From the NCBI GenBank assembly GCA_963169455.1, contig CAUJDW010000144.1, positions 1 to 53,630 of the forward strand: a stretch of 53,630 bases of DNA, read 5' to 3'. The DNA comes from Bacteroidota bacterium (GTDB taxonomy: Bacteria; Bacteroidota; Bacteroidia; Chitinophagales; Saprospiraceae). The notes beneath the pieces were generated by a model. The model was not told the DNA's origin. It saw only the letters and a list, made by a program, of their open reading frames with translations, and searched no databases. This document shows positions 32,092 to 41,411 of this stretch, piece after piece. Each line of letters starts with the position of its first letter. Within the stretch, counting starts at the first letter, position 1. The position numbers were made by a program, and so were the translations under genes.

Positions 32092-32880
32092 TCATTCACA
32101 AAAAGCCCTGGCCACCAGGCTGGGGTCCAGAATGTAAGGATTCGGCTTGCCGTCCTGGTAGCGGGCGATGGCATGGGTTCGGGCCAGTTCGCGCCCGTCG
32201 GGTGGGTCCTGCTGGTGCCATAGGCAAAATGTTTCCAGTTGCTGGCGGAAAAAGGCGGGGTCGGCGGCATCCGCTTCGGCCTGGTACATGGTGTAGAAAT
32301 AAATCATGGCCCGGGCAATATCTCCTTTAAAACCCTCCCTGGGTTCGAACAATCCCGGCCGGGCCTCACTGTACCAATCGATGCTGGAGGGCGGGGGTAT
32401 GGTATTGCGCGCAAAAGCCTGGTAGAACCATTGCCGCGTTTCCCTGTCCCCGATTTCCCCGAAAGGGTAATTTCCCCGCGCATCATTGACGGCAATGCGG
32501 GTGGGAAAAAGATGGTGAAGGTCGCTTTTCGCATTTCCTTCCCGGGCTCCTTTACTCTGCGGCCAGGCGTGCTCGCAGTTGATGCCGTCAGAATGGCCGT
32601 TCTGGTAGAGGTGCTGAGAAGGGTCGGCCTCAGGGTCGAGGTAGAGGCCGTGGCTGGAGTACACGCAGTACACGCTGTCGTTCACTTTGTCAATTTCCCG
32701 GTACATCACATCCCGCGCCGGGCCGTAGCCGAGCACCTGCCGCGGCTTATAGGCCTGGCGGAGGGCCTGCCGCAGTTCCTGGCCCTGCAGGCCGGGTAAA
32801 ATGGGCTGCCCCGATTGCGCAGGGGCGCCGGGCGAAAAGTACAGCAGCAGAAAGCTGAGGAGGAGGTGATAGTGCTTCAT
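32092..32880 (-). CDS. Secreted endonuclease I
   Basis: A 262-residue extracellular or periplasmic nuclease of the EndA/Vvn family (His-Me finger). The signal peptide runs MKHYHLLLSFLLLYFSPGAPAQS. The catalytic region has INCEHAWPQSKG (His-Glu-His-type metal centre) and KSDLHHLFPTRIAVNDARGNYPFGE, the hallmark family motif. Vvn and EndA degrade DNA, and some also RNA, outside the cytoplasm. The length is about that expected. The start at 32880 precedes the signal peptide; the longer frame is not signal-like. It is convergent with the metallophosphoesterase and likely contributes to nutrient or defence-related DNA degradation; no immunity protein is adjacent. Confidence 0.92.
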   Translation of the reverse strand: MKHYHLLLSFLLLYFSPGAPAQSGQPILPGLQGQELRQALRQAYKPRQVLGYGPARDVMYREIDKVNDSVYCVYSSHGLYLDPEADPSQHLYQNGHSDGINCEHAWPQSKGAREGNAKSDLHHLFPTRIAVNDARGNYPFGEIGDRETRQWFYQAFARNTIPPPSSIDWYSEARPGLFEPREGFKGDIARAMIYFYTMYQAEADAADPAFFRQQLETFCLWHQQDPPDGRELARTHAIARYQDGKPNPYILDPSLVARAFCE

Positions 32881-33122
32881 GGCCTGAGTGGGGGCATTTT
32901 TGAATTTGCCAGGTGTTGTTATAGCCATCTGAGTTGAAGGGGCATTGAAAACGCCTCAAAAAAGCCGGAGCGCGGGATTTATCCGATGCCGCCTTGCCGC
33001 TTCGTGTCAGTGGCATTTCAGAAAAGACAAAGATATGGGAAGAAGCGCTGAGGGGAAAAAACGGGGTCAGTTTTTTTGTGCGGGGTGGGGTATCCAAAAC
33101 GTGTTTTCAGGGCCCGGAATGG

Positions 33123-33151
33123 GCCGGGGGGCAGGCGGGCCGCCCCCCGGC
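33123..33151 (-). terminator. GC-rich perfect hairpin after the lipocalin-like gene
   Basis: GCCGGGGGGC (33123-33132) and GCCCCCCGGC (33142-33151) form a perfect 10-bp stem with a 9-nt loop directly after the stop codon of the leftward lipoprotein gene. There is no T-run, so termination may depend on other factors. Confidence 0.5.
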
Positions 33152-33158
33152 TTGCAAC

Positions 33159-33989
33159 TTATTCCAGGCGCTCGAAGTATTCCTCGATCTTGCCGGTTTG
33201 CCCTCCAACCGTCACCACGGCCTTTTGCTCGAACTTGCTGTCGGTTACCGAGTAGTCAAATGGGATTACCATGCCCGCCATTTCTTTGTTCCATGTGGAT
33301 ACGATGATCGTTTCCGTGTATTTGCCGTCCTTGATCTCCCAGGTTCCGAAGACGCCGCCCCGGAAGCGGCCCTCGTCCGGCTGGAAAGTCGCGACGAAAA
33401 AATGGGTAGGTGTGATGAGTTTGTAGATCACATCCCCGTTTTCAAGGGTTGCCGGTTCTTCCGCATCGCCGTAGGCAGCCATGTTGGAGCGCCACAGCCC
33501 GCTGGGCGAGCCTGCCGCCGCCGCCGTATCGATGGAAAGCCCCGCATACTCGTAGTCTTCGGCCAACCGGAAGTCGGGCTCACCCGGCGTCGTGGAAACC
33601 ATGACGCCCCGCTGCTCAAATTTGCCATCCTTCACCTGATAGTTGAAAGTGTAGGACACATTAACATTGGTAGAGTCCCAGGTGGTGAACATCAGGTTTT
33701 CCGTCAGGGTGTCTTTTACTGCCGTGTAAGCGCCGCACCCTGCCTGGTGCAGCGTATCTGCTTCGTCGTTGTATGTGACGAAGAAGAAGTGCTGGCCGGT
33801 GTAGAACTTGTACTGCACAAAATCCGGAGCCTGCATCCCGCTTGAATCTGCCGGCAGCCAGGCCGTCATTTTCCAGGCGCCGGGCAGGGGGTTGGTGAAG
33901 GCTTCTTCCTGTTGTTCCGGTGGGTTTTGTTTGCATGCGGGAAGGAGGGCCATTCCAAGGAAGGCCAGAAGGAAAATTTGATTTTTCAT
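33159..33989 (-). CDS. Lipoprotein of two tandem lipocalin-like repeats
   Basis: A 276-residue exported lipoprotein: signal with lipobox LLPACKQNP (lipid Cys about residue 19), then two copies of a beta-rich unit. Copy 1 (about 37-130) begins GAWKMTAWLPADSS and runs through QYKFYTGQHFFFVTYN, CGAYTAVKDTLTEN and NYQVKDGKFEQRG. Copy 2 (about 165-275) begins GLWRSNMAAY and runs IYKLITPTHFFVATFQ, GTWEIKDGKYTETI and DYSVTDSKFEQKA. The units align with a G-x-W start, a (T/Y)-x-x-HFF strand, a G-x-(Y/W) strand and an F-E-Q end. No catalytic residues are apparent. A role in binding a lipophilic compound is only a family-level guess. It is a single gene on its own transcript. Confidence 0.72.
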   Translation of the reverse strand: MKNQIFLLAFLGMALLPACKQNPPEQQEEAFTNPLPGAWKMTAWLPADSSGMQAPDFVQYKFYTGQHFFFVTYNDEADTLHQAGCGAYTAVKDTLTENLMFTTWDSTNVNVSYTFNYQVKDGKFEQRGVMVSTTPGEPDFRLAEDYEYAGLSIDTAAAAGSPSGLWRSNMAAYGDAEEPATLENGDVIYKLITPTHFFVATFQPDEGRFRGGVFGTWEIKDGKYTETIIVSTWNKEMAGMVIPFDYSVTDSKFEQKAVVTVGGQTGKIEEYFERLE

Positions 33990-34275
33990 TTCGCAAAATG
34001 GGTTTTAGTTAAAAATGGATTTCTCTCCGAAAAGATAACATTTGTTTTTTGAAAAAAGACAATAATTATTTGGTTTTCAGCGGCTTCCGGGGCTGACCAA
34101 AATCAATGCCCCCACTGATGATGCTCATGGCGGGGAGGGGCAGGGTGAGGTATATTGAGGTTTCTGGCCGCCTCGTACACCGCACACTACCGGGGCATCC
34201 CGCTTGGTTCCCGGGTTCCTGAAATGCCAGGGCCGGGCCGGAAACGGGAAAGCCGGATGCCCGGGCGACAGAGCC

Positions 34276-35112
34276 ATGATTCAAGTTATGCAAGAGAGCC
34301 GTTTCGACATCGATATCAACACCTGCCGCATTAACGTCCTGGAAATCGTTCCGGGGCCTTCCGAAGCACCACCCCTCGTTTTTCTGCACGACGCCCTGGG
34401 TTCCGTGGCCCAGTGGCGGGCTTTCCCGCACACCCTGGCCATGCTGTCCGGCCGGCGCGCCATCGCATACAGCCGCGCGGGGCACGGGCACTCCTCGCCT
34501 TTGCCGGGGAAAAGGGAGGCGGATTATCTGCACAGGGAAGCCTGGGAAGTGCTTCCCGCTTTGTTGCAGGCGCTTTCCATTGAATATCCCGTGCTCATCG
34601 GGCACAGCGACGGCGGCACAATTGCCCTGCTTTACGCGGCCCGTTTTCCGGCTTCGGCCGTTGTCACCGAAGCTGCCCATTGCTTTGTGGAATCAGCGGC
34701 TTTGGAGGGCATCCGGCAGGCTTTGGCCGAGCGGAAGAAGATCATTGGCAAGCTTCACAAATACCATGGCGAAAAAACGGAAGCTTTGTTTGACGCCTGG
34801 GCGCTTACCTGGCTGGATCCCGCCTTCCGGGGCTGGGATATCCGGCCGCTGCTGCCGGCCATCACCTGCCCCGCGCTTATCGTCCAGGGCGAGGAGGATG
34901 CTTACGGCAGTGAAGCCCAGGTGCAAGCCATCCACGATGCCATGGGAGCGCTGGCGACCCCCCTGCTTATCCCCGGCTGCGGCCACGTTCCCCACCGGGA
35001 GGCGGAGGAAACCCTGCTGTTGCAAATCCGGAAATTTCTTGGCCTGCACGGCCCTAACCATATTAAAACCAAACAGGATGAAATCATTGAGCTACACCAG
35101 CGGCGCGAGTGA
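34276..35112 (+). CDS. Alpha/beta-fold hydrolase
   Basis: A 278-residue alpha/beta hydrolase. The catalytic triad is visible: nucleophile Ser in [14 protein letters not shown], acid in [15 protein letters not shown] and His in [14 protein letters not shown]. The oxyanion region is [13 protein letters not shown]. No signal peptide is seen, so the enzyme is cytoplasmic. The ATG at 34276 is preferred over one at 34204 because family-like sequence starts after it. Its last 35 bp overlap the acyl-CoA synthetase gene, so translation is coupled. A thioesterase or ester hydrolase working with the synthetase is a reasonable inference. The substrate cannot be read from the sequence. Confidence 0.85.
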   Translation: MIQVMQESRFDIDINTCRINVLEIVPGPSEAPPLVFLHDALGSVAQWRAFPHTLAMLSGRRAIAYSRAGHGHSSPLPGKREADYLHREAWEVLPALLQALSIEYPVLIGHSDGGTIALLYAARFPASAVVTEAAHCFVESAALEGIRQALAERKKIIGKLHKYHGEKTEALFDAWALTWLDPAFRGWDIRPLLPAITCPALIVQGEEDAYGSEAQVQAIHDAMGALATPLLIPGCGHVPHREAEETLLLQIRKFLGLHGPNHIKTKQDEIIELHQRRE

Positions 35113-36778
35113 CAAGCCGCTGATCGGCAAAACCATCGGCCAGTATTTCGACGAGATCGTGGAACGATATCCGGATAACGAAGCCCTGGTATCCTGCCAT
35201 CAGGGTATTCGCTGGACATACCGCGAATTGAAGGGCGAAGTGAACCGCTGCGCCCGGGCCCTCATGGCGGCCGGCATGGAAAAAGGGGAGCGCGTCGGCA
35301 TCTGGTCGCCCAACCGGGCGGAGTGGACGGTGGTGCAACTGGCCACCGCCAAAATCGGCGCCATCCTGGTCAACATCAACCCCTCTTACCGCCTGCACGA
35401 GCTGGAATACGCCCTCAACCAGTCGGGCTGCAGCCTGCTCGTCACCGCCGATGAGTTCAAGTATTCCAACTATACCGAGATGCTGTACAGCCTTGCCCCC
35501 GAGCTGGAAAAATGCCAGCCCGGGCGCCTGGTTGCCCAGCGGCTGCCCGGCCTGCATTCGGTAGTGCGGCTCAACCCCGAGCCCGTTCCGGGAATGTGGA
35601 CGTGGGATGAGTTCCGCTCCTTCGCCGGCAAGGTTTCGGAAGAACAACTCGCCGTTCGCCAGGCCTCCCTCGATTTCGACGACCCCATCAATATCCAGTA
35701 CACCAGCGGCACCACGGGTTTTCCCAAAGGCGCCACCCTCAGCCACCACAACATCCTGAACAACGGCTTTTTCGTGGCGGAGATACAGGAGTTTACGCAT
35801 GAGGACCGGCTGGTAATACCCGTGCCGCTTTACCACTGCTTCGGCATGGTGCTGGGCAACCTGGGCTGCATCACCCACGGCGCCACCATGATCTACCCCT
35901 GCGAAGGCTTCGACGCCGAAGCGGTATTGCGGGCAGTGGAAGTGGAAAAGGCTACGGCCATCTATGGCGTGCCCACCATGTTCATCGCCGAACTGGACCA
36001 GCCCGGATTCTTTGACTTCGATCTTTCCAGCCTGCGCACCGGCGTCATGGCCGGCGCTTCCTGCCCGGTGGAAGTCATGTCGAAAGTGAAAACCCTCATG
36101 CACGCCAGCCAGATGCAGATAGGGTACGGCATGACCGAAACCAGCCCGGTGAGCACCCAGACCCGAAACGGCACACCGCTTGAAAAGCAGGTCGGAACCG
36201 TTGGCCAGGTGCACCCACACCTCGAGATCAAGATCGTGTCGCCCGAAAACGGCAGGATCGCTGCCAGAGGGGAAAGGGGCGAGCTCTGCACCCGGGGGTA
36301 CAGCGTAATGCTGGGATACTGGAAGGACAAGGAAAAGACCAGTAAAGCGATCGACAGCCACGGCTGGATGCACAGCGGCGACCTCGCCACCATGGACGAA
36401 GAAGGCTATATCAATATCGTGGGCCGCATCAAGGACATGATCATCCGCGGTGGCGAGAACATCTACCCGCGCGAGATCGAGGAGTTCCTCTTTACCCACC
36501 CCAAAATCAGCGACGTGCAGGTAATCGGCGTGCCCGACGAAAAGTACGGCGAGGAGGTAATGGCCTGGATAAAACTGAAGCCCGGGGAATTTGCGACGGA
36601 AGAGGAGGTAAAAGCCTATTGCAAAGGGAATATCGCCCACTACAAAATACCACGCTACATCAAGTTCACGGAAAGTTTCCCCATGACCGTTACCGGCAAG
36701 ATCCGGAAGGTGGAAATGCGGGACATCAGCATCCGCGAGCTGGGGCTGGAAAAGGCGGCAAAGATCAAGACGGCGTAG
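35078..36778 (+). CDS. Fatty-acyl-CoA synthetase (AMP-binding)
   Basis: A 566-residue ANL-superfamily ligase that activates a carboxylate with ATP and CoA. Core motifs are [20 protein letters not shown] (phosphate loop), [52 protein letters not shown] (hinge) and the catalytic Lys in [11 protein letters not shown]. The length and the phrase [16 protein letters not shown] resemble the medium/long-chain acyl-CoA synthetase group. The start at 35078 is within the hydrolase gene; an earlier frame is shadow. It supplies acyl-CoA that the beta-oxidation operon at 5.7-11.7 kb could use, although the operons are separate. Confidence 0.92.
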   Translation: MKSLSYTSGASDKPLIGKTIGQYFDEIVERYPDNEALVSCHQGIRWTYRELKGEVNRCARALMAAGMEKGERVGIWSPNRAEWTVVQLATAKIGAILVNINPSYRLHELEYALNQSGCSLLVTADEFKYSNYTEMLYSLAPELEKCQPGRLVAQRLPGLHSVVRLNPEPVPGMWTWDEFRSFAGKVSEEQLAVRQASLDFDDPINIQYTSGTTGFPKGATLSHHNILNNGFFVAEIQEFTHEDRLVIPVPLYHCFGMVLGNLGCITHGATMIYPCEGFDAEAVLRAVEVEKATAIYGVPTMFIAELDQPGFFDFDLSSLRTGVMAGASCPVEVMSKVKTLMHASQMQIGYGMTETSPVSTQTRNGTPLEKQVGTVGQVHPHLEIKIVSPENGRIAARGERGELCTRGYSVMLGYWKDKEKTSKAIDSHGWMHSGDLATMDEEGYINIVGRIKDMIIRGGENIYPREIEEFLFTHPKISDVQVIGVPDEKYGEEVMAWIKLKPGEFATEEEVKAYCKGNIAHYKIPRYIKFTESFPMTVTGKIRKVEMRDISIRELGLEKAAKIKTA

Positions 36779-36874
36779 GGCGCCGCCTGTTTTCCTGAAG
36801 TTTTTTCCAATGAGGACGGACGAATGGTGCTTTCCATGCCTTTGCCCGAAAGGAGTTCTTTTTCTATTCTTATC

Positions 36875-36906
36875 CTTGGCCACTTTCCCGGCATTGACTA
36901 CCTTTA
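36875..36906 (+). promoter_or_regulatory. Bacteroidota-type promoter for the sugar porter gene
   Basis: CTTG at 36875-36878 and TACCTTTA at 36899-36906 (seven of eight to TAnnTTTG), separated by 20 bp. The -7 element is about 50 bp before the ATG, and the preceding gene ends about 100 bp further upstream. Confidence 0.5.
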
Positions 36907-36958
36907 GAGCCGAATGCCCAAATCTTCCGGGTGAGCAAAGCAAAAACCAGCTTTCATC

Positions 36959-38290
36959 ATGAATCACGGAAAAGTACTCTTCTGGTCCATCACGGTCGCC
37001 CTGGGCGGCTTCCTTTTCGGCTTCGATACGGCCGTCATCTCCGGCGGCGAGCAGGCCATCCAGGAACTCTGGGGCCTGAGCGACGCCATGATCGGCCAGA
37101 TGGTGGCCATGGCGTTGTACGGCACCATCATCGGCGCCCTGCTGGGCGGCATCCCGGCCGACCGCTGGGGCCGGAAAACGACGCTCTTCTGGATCGCCGT
37201 TTTATACTTCATCTCGGCATTGGGCTCTGCCCTTGCGCCGGGAATTTACTCCCTGATGTTCTTCCGCTTCATCGGCGGGCTGGGCGTGGGGGCTTCCTCC
37301 GTCGCAGCGCCGATGTACATCTCCGAGATCGCACCGCGCGAGAAGCGGGGCCAGCTTACGGCCATGTTCCAGTTCAACATCGTGCTGGGCATCCTGGTGG
37401 CCTACTTTTCCAACTGGCTCATCGGCGGCGGCGGCAACGGCAACTGGCGCTGGATGCTGGGCGTGGAGGCCTTTCCGGCGGCAGCCTTCGTCGTTATGAT
37501 CCTCTTCGTGCCCCGCAGCCCCCGCTGGCTCATCGTCAAACGGGGGCTGGTGGATGAAGCCCGCCGCGTGCTGGAGATCATCAACCCGGCCACCGTGGAG
37601 GAGCACCTGGCGGCCATCCACGCCAGCCATTCCAGAACGACGAGCTCGGGCCTGAAGGGGTTCTTCTCCGGCCGCTTCAACCGGCCCATCGTGCTGGCCT
37701 TTCTGTTCGCCTTGTTCAACCAGGTGTCGGGCATCAACGCAGTAATCTACTACGCGCCACGCATTTTTTCGGAAACAGGCATGGGCCAGAGCTCCGCACT
37801 GCTGTCGTCGGTCGGCATCGGGCTGGCCAACCTGGTATTCACCATGCTGGGCCTGGCGCTGATCGACCGCATGGGGCGGCGCTTCCTGATGTACATCGGC
37901 TCGTTCGGCTATATCGTATCGCTGTCGCTGGTTTCCCTGGCCTTTTACAGCGGAGCGGCATCGGGCAGCCTGCTGGTGCCCGTGTTGCTGTTCGTGTTCA
38001 TCGCAGCGCACGCCATCGGGCAGGGGGCAGTGATCTGGGTCTTTATATCGGAAATATTCCCCAACGAAGTGCGCTCCTTCGGCAACTCGCTGGGCAGCGG
38101 CACACACTGGGTGTTTGCGGCGCTCATCGCCGGCGCCTTCCCCTTCTTCGCAGGAAAATTCGGGGGCGGCCCCATCTTCGCATTCTTCGCCCTGATGATG
38201 GTGCTCCAACTGCTGTTCGTCTGGAAAATGATGCCCGAAACCAAGGGCGTTTCACTGGAGGACCTGGAAAAACAAATGATGCGGGAGTAA
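36959..38290 (+). CDS. Sugar porter of the major facilitator superfamily
   Basis: A 443-residue inner-membrane sugar/H+ symporter of the XylE/GalP/GLUT family with about 12 helices. All family signatures are present: DRWGRKTTL between helices 2 and 3, PRSPRWLIVKRG after helix 6, NQVSGINAVIYYAPRIF in helix 7, DRMGRRFLM between helices 8 and 9, and the C-terminal PETKGVSLEDLE. The QQ(L/V)SGINA glutamine pair reads NQVSGINA, so the first Gln is Asn, a position that touches substrate. The sugar specificity cannot be assigned. It has its own promoter and is convergent with the DNA-glycosylase gene. Confidence 0.93.
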   Translation: MNHGKVLFWSITVALGGFLFGFDTAVISGGEQAIQELWGLSDAMIGQMVAMALYGTIIGALLGGIPADRWGRKTTLFWIAVLYFISALGSALAPGIYSLMFFRFIGGLGVGASSVAAPMYISEIAPREKRGQLTAMFQFNIVLGILVAYFSNWLIGGGGNGNWRWMLGVEAFPAAAFVVMILFVPRSPRWLIVKRGLVDEARRVLEIINPATVEEHLAAIHASHSRTTSSGLKGFFSGRFNRPIVLAFLFALFNQVSGINAVIYYAPRIFSETGMGQSSALLSSVGIGLANLVFTMLGLALIDRMGRRFLMYIGSFGYIVSLSLVSLAFYSGAASGSLLVPVLLFVFIAAHAIGQGAVIWVFISEIFPNEVRSFGNSLGSGTHWVFAALIAGAFPFFAGKFGGGPIFAFFALMMVLQLLFVWKMMPETKGVSLEDLEKQMMRE

Positions 38291-38303
38291 AGGCATGGCG
38301 GGG

Positions 38304-38987
38304 CTACCTGCCCCGGTTCAGCCACTTCATGCCCTCCCGCCTGGTCAGCGCCGGCAGGCCGGGGTTGGATTCTATGAAAGCGCTGACGGCTTCGGGGGCT
38401 GTTTTGGAATACTGCCTCAGCGCCCAGCCTGCGCCTTTGCGGATGAAAAATTCCCTGGAATCCTGCAGGCGGAGAATGTAGTCAAAGAGCAGGGCGGCAT
38501 CCGTCTTTTCTTTGTACATCAACTGAAAAATGAGGCACACCCGCTGCAGCCAGATGTTTCCGGAGCCCATCCAGCGCTCCGTAACGGGCCGGATGAGGTG
38601 GGGGTGGCGGCCGAAGTGGACGCCCACCATTTTGGAAATCCAGTCCACGGTGTCCCACCAGGATTTGGTGCTGATCAGCTCCTCCAGGAAGTGAATGAAT
38701 TCTTCGGGTTCTTTTTTGAGAACCTTCTGCACCATTTCCAGAGCGAAATAGTGCACTTCCCTGTATTCATCCTCAAAGCACAGGCGGGCCAGTTCCCGGA
38801 GCGCTTCCCCCTGGAAAAGGCCTTTCTCGGCAAAGATCTGTTTGAAAAGCGCCACCCATTCGGGGGCCCTGAGCCCGTAGTATTCGTATTGATTCCGCAT
38901 GTAGGCCATCTGGCCCTGCGCGCGCGCAGGATCGCCCTTTTGCCGGAGGCAGGACTTGACGTAGGTGAGATATTCGGCGGCTGTCAT
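38304..38987 (-). CDS. AlkD-like DNA alkylation repair protein
   Basis: A 227-residue HEAT-like-repeat DNA glycosylase of the AlkC/AlkD family, which removes 3- and 7-methylpurines. The key AlkD region TKSWWDTVDWISKMV carries the Trp and Asp of the active-site cleft, and a second aromatic contact lies in FFIRKGAGWALRQYSK. Other typical segments are MAYMRNQYEYYGLRAPEW and AKMVGVH-like helices. The start at 38987 is chosen because it gives MTAAEYLTYVKSCL, a normal family beginning; the longer frame reads into the dapD promoter region. It is divergent from dapD across a 112-bp region. Confidence 0.88.
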   Translation of the reverse strand: MTAAEYLTYVKSCLRQKGDPARAQGQMAYMRNQYEYYGLRAPEWVALFKQIFAEKGLFQGEALRELARLCFEDEYREVHYFALEMVQKVLKKEPEEFIHFLEELISTKSWWDTVDWISKMVGVHFGRHPHLIRPVTERWMGSGNIWLQRVCLIFQLMYKEKTDAALLFDYILRLQDSREFFIRKGAGWALRQYSKTAPEAVSAFIESNPGLPALTRREGMKWLNRGR

Positions 38988-39044
38988 ACCTGTTATCCTT
39001 TGGGCGCAAGATAGGGATATTTCAAACTTGCAGGAAAGCCCTCC

Positions 39045-39073
39045 CTTTTCCCGGGCCATCTTGCTTATCTTTG
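39045..39073 (+). promoter_or_regulatory. Promoter of dapD with a perfect -7 box
   Basis: TATCTTTG at 39066-39073 is an exact TAnnTTTG match, with CTTT at 39045-39048 17 bp upstream as the -33 element. The predicted start is about 20 nt before the dapD ATG. Confidence 0.65.
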
Positions 39074-39099
39074 TTTCCGAACAAAAGCGAAAACACGGC

Positions 39100-39918
39100 A
39101 TGAATGACCTCCGGCAGATCATAGAAGCGGCATGGGAAGACCGCAGCAAATTATTGGAGAAGCCCACTCAGGAGGCAATCCACCACATCATCGGGCTGCT
39201 CGACAGCGGCAGGGTGCGGGTGGCGGAACCCATGGAAAACGGAGAATGGATAGTGAACGAATGGGTGAAAAAGGCGGTGGTGCTGTATTTCCCACTGCAA
39301 CAGATGCAGACGATAGAAGTGGGGCCTTTCGAGTTTCATGACAAAATACCCCTGAAAAAGAACTACGCGGCGCAGGGCGTACGGGTCGTTCCCCACGCCA
39401 TCGCGCGCTACGGATCCTTCCTGGAACGTGGGGTTATCATGATGCCGAGTTATGTCAATATCGGCGCCTGGGTGGGCAGCGGCGCCATGGTGGACACCTG
39501 GGCCACGGTGGGTTCCTGCGCACAGATCGGCCGCAACGTACACCTCAGCGGCGGCGTAGGCATCGGGGGGGTGCTCGAACCTCCGCAGGCGGCGCCCTGT
39601 ATCATCGAAGATGAATGCTTTATAGGCTCCCGCTGCATCGTTGTGGAAGGTGTACGGGTGGAACGGGAAGCCGTACTCGGCGCCAATGTGGTGCTGACGC
39701 AATCCACCCACATCATCGATGTGTCGGGGCCCGAACCCGTGGTGCACAAAGGCCGCGTTCCGGCCCGCTCCGTCGTCATTCCCGGTTCCTATTCCAAGAC
39801 ATTTCCCGCCGGAGCATACCAGGTTTCCTGCGCCCTGATAATCGGCAAACGCCAGGAGAGCACCGACAAGAAGGTGTCGCTCAATGCAGCGCTGAGGGAA
39901 TACGGCGTAGCCGTTTAG
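39100..39918 (+). CDS. dapD: 2,3,4,5-tetrahydropyridine-2,6-dicarboxylate N-succinyltransferase
   Basis: A 272-residue lysine/diaminopimelate pathway enzyme that transfers succinyl from succinyl-CoA to tetrahydrodipicolinate. It has the left-handed beta-helix hexapeptide pattern (VNIGAWVGSGAMVDTWATVG, AQIGRNVHLSGGVGIGG, CFIGSRCIVVEGVRV) and the family segment RVVPHAIARYGSFLERGVIMMPS. The C-terminal VVIPGSYSKTFPAGAYQVSCALIIGKR fits DapD, and the length is normal (about 270). The start is placed at 39100, 27 bp after the -7 box. It is monocistronic here, convergent with lpdA. Confidence 0.95.
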   Translation: MNDLRQIIEAAWEDRSKLLEKPTQEAIHHIIGLLDSGRVRVAEPMENGEWIVNEWVKKAVVLYFPLQQMQTIEVGPFEFHDKIPLKKNYAAQGVRVVPHAIARYGSFLERGVIMMPSYVNIGAWVGSGAMVDTWATVGSCAQIGRNVHLSGGVGIGGVLEPPQAAPCIIEDECFIGSRCIVVEGVRVEREAVLGANVVLTQSTHIIDVSGPEPVVHKGRVPARSVVIPGSYSKTFPAGAYQVSCALIIGKRQESTDKKVSLNAALREYGVAV

Positions 39919-39950
39919 GGTAAGGGCATCGGCCGGCATGCTCTTCAGCC

Positions 39951-41354
39951 TCAGATATGGATCGCCCGGCCGTCGGTGGCGGCCAGGGCGGCTTCTTTCA
40001 TGGCCTCGGTATAGGTCGGGTGGGGATGGCTCATGCGCGCGGCGTCTTCTGCGGAAGCGCGGAACTCCATGAGGGCGACGGCCTCCGCGATCATATCGGC
40101 GGCGCGGGCTCCGACTATATGCACGCCAAGTATCTCATCGGTGTCCTTGTGGGCGAGCACCTTGACCATGCCGTCCGTATCGGTGCTGGCGCGGGCGCGG
40201 CCCAGGGCTTTCATGGGGAATTTCCCCACCTTGTAGGGCAGGCCCTCTTCCTTGAGTTGCTCCTCCGTTTTGCCGACGCCGGCCACTTCGGGCCAGGTAT
40301 AGACCACGCCGGGAATGAGGTTGTAGTTGATATGCGGCCGCTGTCCGGCGATCACTTCGGCGGCGAAGACGCCTTCCTCTTCGGCTTTGTGGGCCAGCAT
40401 GGCGCCCCGGATGACGTCGCCGATGGCGTAGATGTGCGCCACATTGGTGCGCAGGTGCTCGTCCACCACGATGCGCCCCTTGTCATCAGTGGCTACGCCC
40501 GCCTTGTCCAGCCCCAGGTTGTCGGTGTAGGGGCGGCGGCCGATGGCCACGAGGCAGTAGTCGGCGCTGATGGTAAAGCTTTCATCCGAGTCGCGCTTTT
40601 GCACCCCGATCTCCAGCCCCTTTTTCGTCGGTTTCACTTCCGTTACCGAGTGGCGCAGGTGAAACTTCATGCCCAGCTTTTTCAGGGCGCGCATCAGCTC
40701 CTTGCTGCAGTCTCCATCCATGCCGGGGATGATGCGGTCGAGGAATTCCACCACCTCCACTTCCGTGCCGAGGCGGGCAAAGACCGAACCGAGTTCCAGG
40801 CCGATGACGCCTCCGCCGACGACGACCATCCGCCCGGGTACTTTTTCGATGTTGAGGGCCTCGGTGGAGGTGATGACCCGCTTTTTGTCGTAATGGAAAG
40901 CGGCCGGCACAATGGGTTTGGAGCCGGTGGCGATGATGAATTTTTCCGCTTCGAGTTCTTCGGAGGAGCCGTCGCTTTTGGCGAGGCTGATGCGGTGAGG
41001 GCTGAGGAAGGAAGCGTGTCCGTTAAAAACGTCGATCTTATTCTTCTTCATGAGGAAACTCAGCCCGCTGACGGTTTGCTCGACGGCCTCATTTTTCCGC
41101 CGGATCATTTGCGGCATATCCACTTCGAGCCCGGATAGTTTGATGCCGAACAGCCCGAATTTCTCTTTGGCATTGTGGTAGTGCTCCGATGAATCGAGTA
41201 AGGCCTTGGAGGGGATGCAGCCCACGTTGAGGCAGGTGCCGCCCAGGGTGTTGTACCGTTCGACGAGGGCTGTTTTCATGCCTAGTTGGGAGGCGCGAAT
41301 GGCGGCGACATAACCGCCGGGGCCGGAGCCAATGACAATGAGGTCGTATTTCAT
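39951..41354 (-). CDS. lpdA: Dihydrolipoyl dehydrogenase
   Basis: A 467-residue flavoprotein disulfide reductase, the E3 component of 2-oxo acid dehydrogenase and glycine cleavage complexes. The N-terminal FAD site is IVIGSGPGGYVAAIRASQLG. The redox-active disulfide lies in GGTCLNVGCIPSKALL. The NAD-binding region contains MVVVGGGVIGLELGSVF, and a second FAD contact is THIYAIGDV-like (AHIYAIGDVIRGAMLAHKA). The C-terminal His-Glu pair is in SHPHPTYTEAMKEAAL. All features are complete. It is transcribed on the same strand as ricT and holB but with a 57-bp gap from ricT, and the E1/E2 genes are elsewhere. Confidence 0.96.
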   Translation of the reverse strand: MKYDLIVIGSGPGGYVAAIRASQLGMKTALVERYNTLGGTCLNVGCIPSKALLDSSEHYHNAKEKFGLFGIKLSGLEVDMPQMIRRKNEAVEQTVSGLSFLMKKNKIDVFNGHASFLSPHRISLAKSDGSSEELEAEKFIIATGSKPIVPAAFHYDKKRVITSTEALNIEKVPGRMVVVGGGVIGLELGSVFARLGTEVEVVEFLDRIIPGMDGDCSKELMRALKKLGMKFHLRHSVTEVKPTKKGLEIGVQKRDSDESFTISADYCLVAIGRRPYTDNLGLDKAGVATDDKGRIVVDEHLRTNVAHIYAIGDVIRGAMLAHKAEEEGVFAAEVIAGQRPHINYNLIPGVVYTWPEVAGVGKTEEQLKEEGLPYKVGKFPMKALGRARASTDTDGMVKVLAHKDTDEILGVHIVGARAADMIAEAVALMEFRASAEDAARMSHPHPTYTEAMKEAALAATDGRAIHI

Positions 41355-41411
41355 GTGAAGGTGGTTGGTATTTTAATGCAAAATTTCCCGCCCCATCTGA
41401 GAGGGGTGCTT

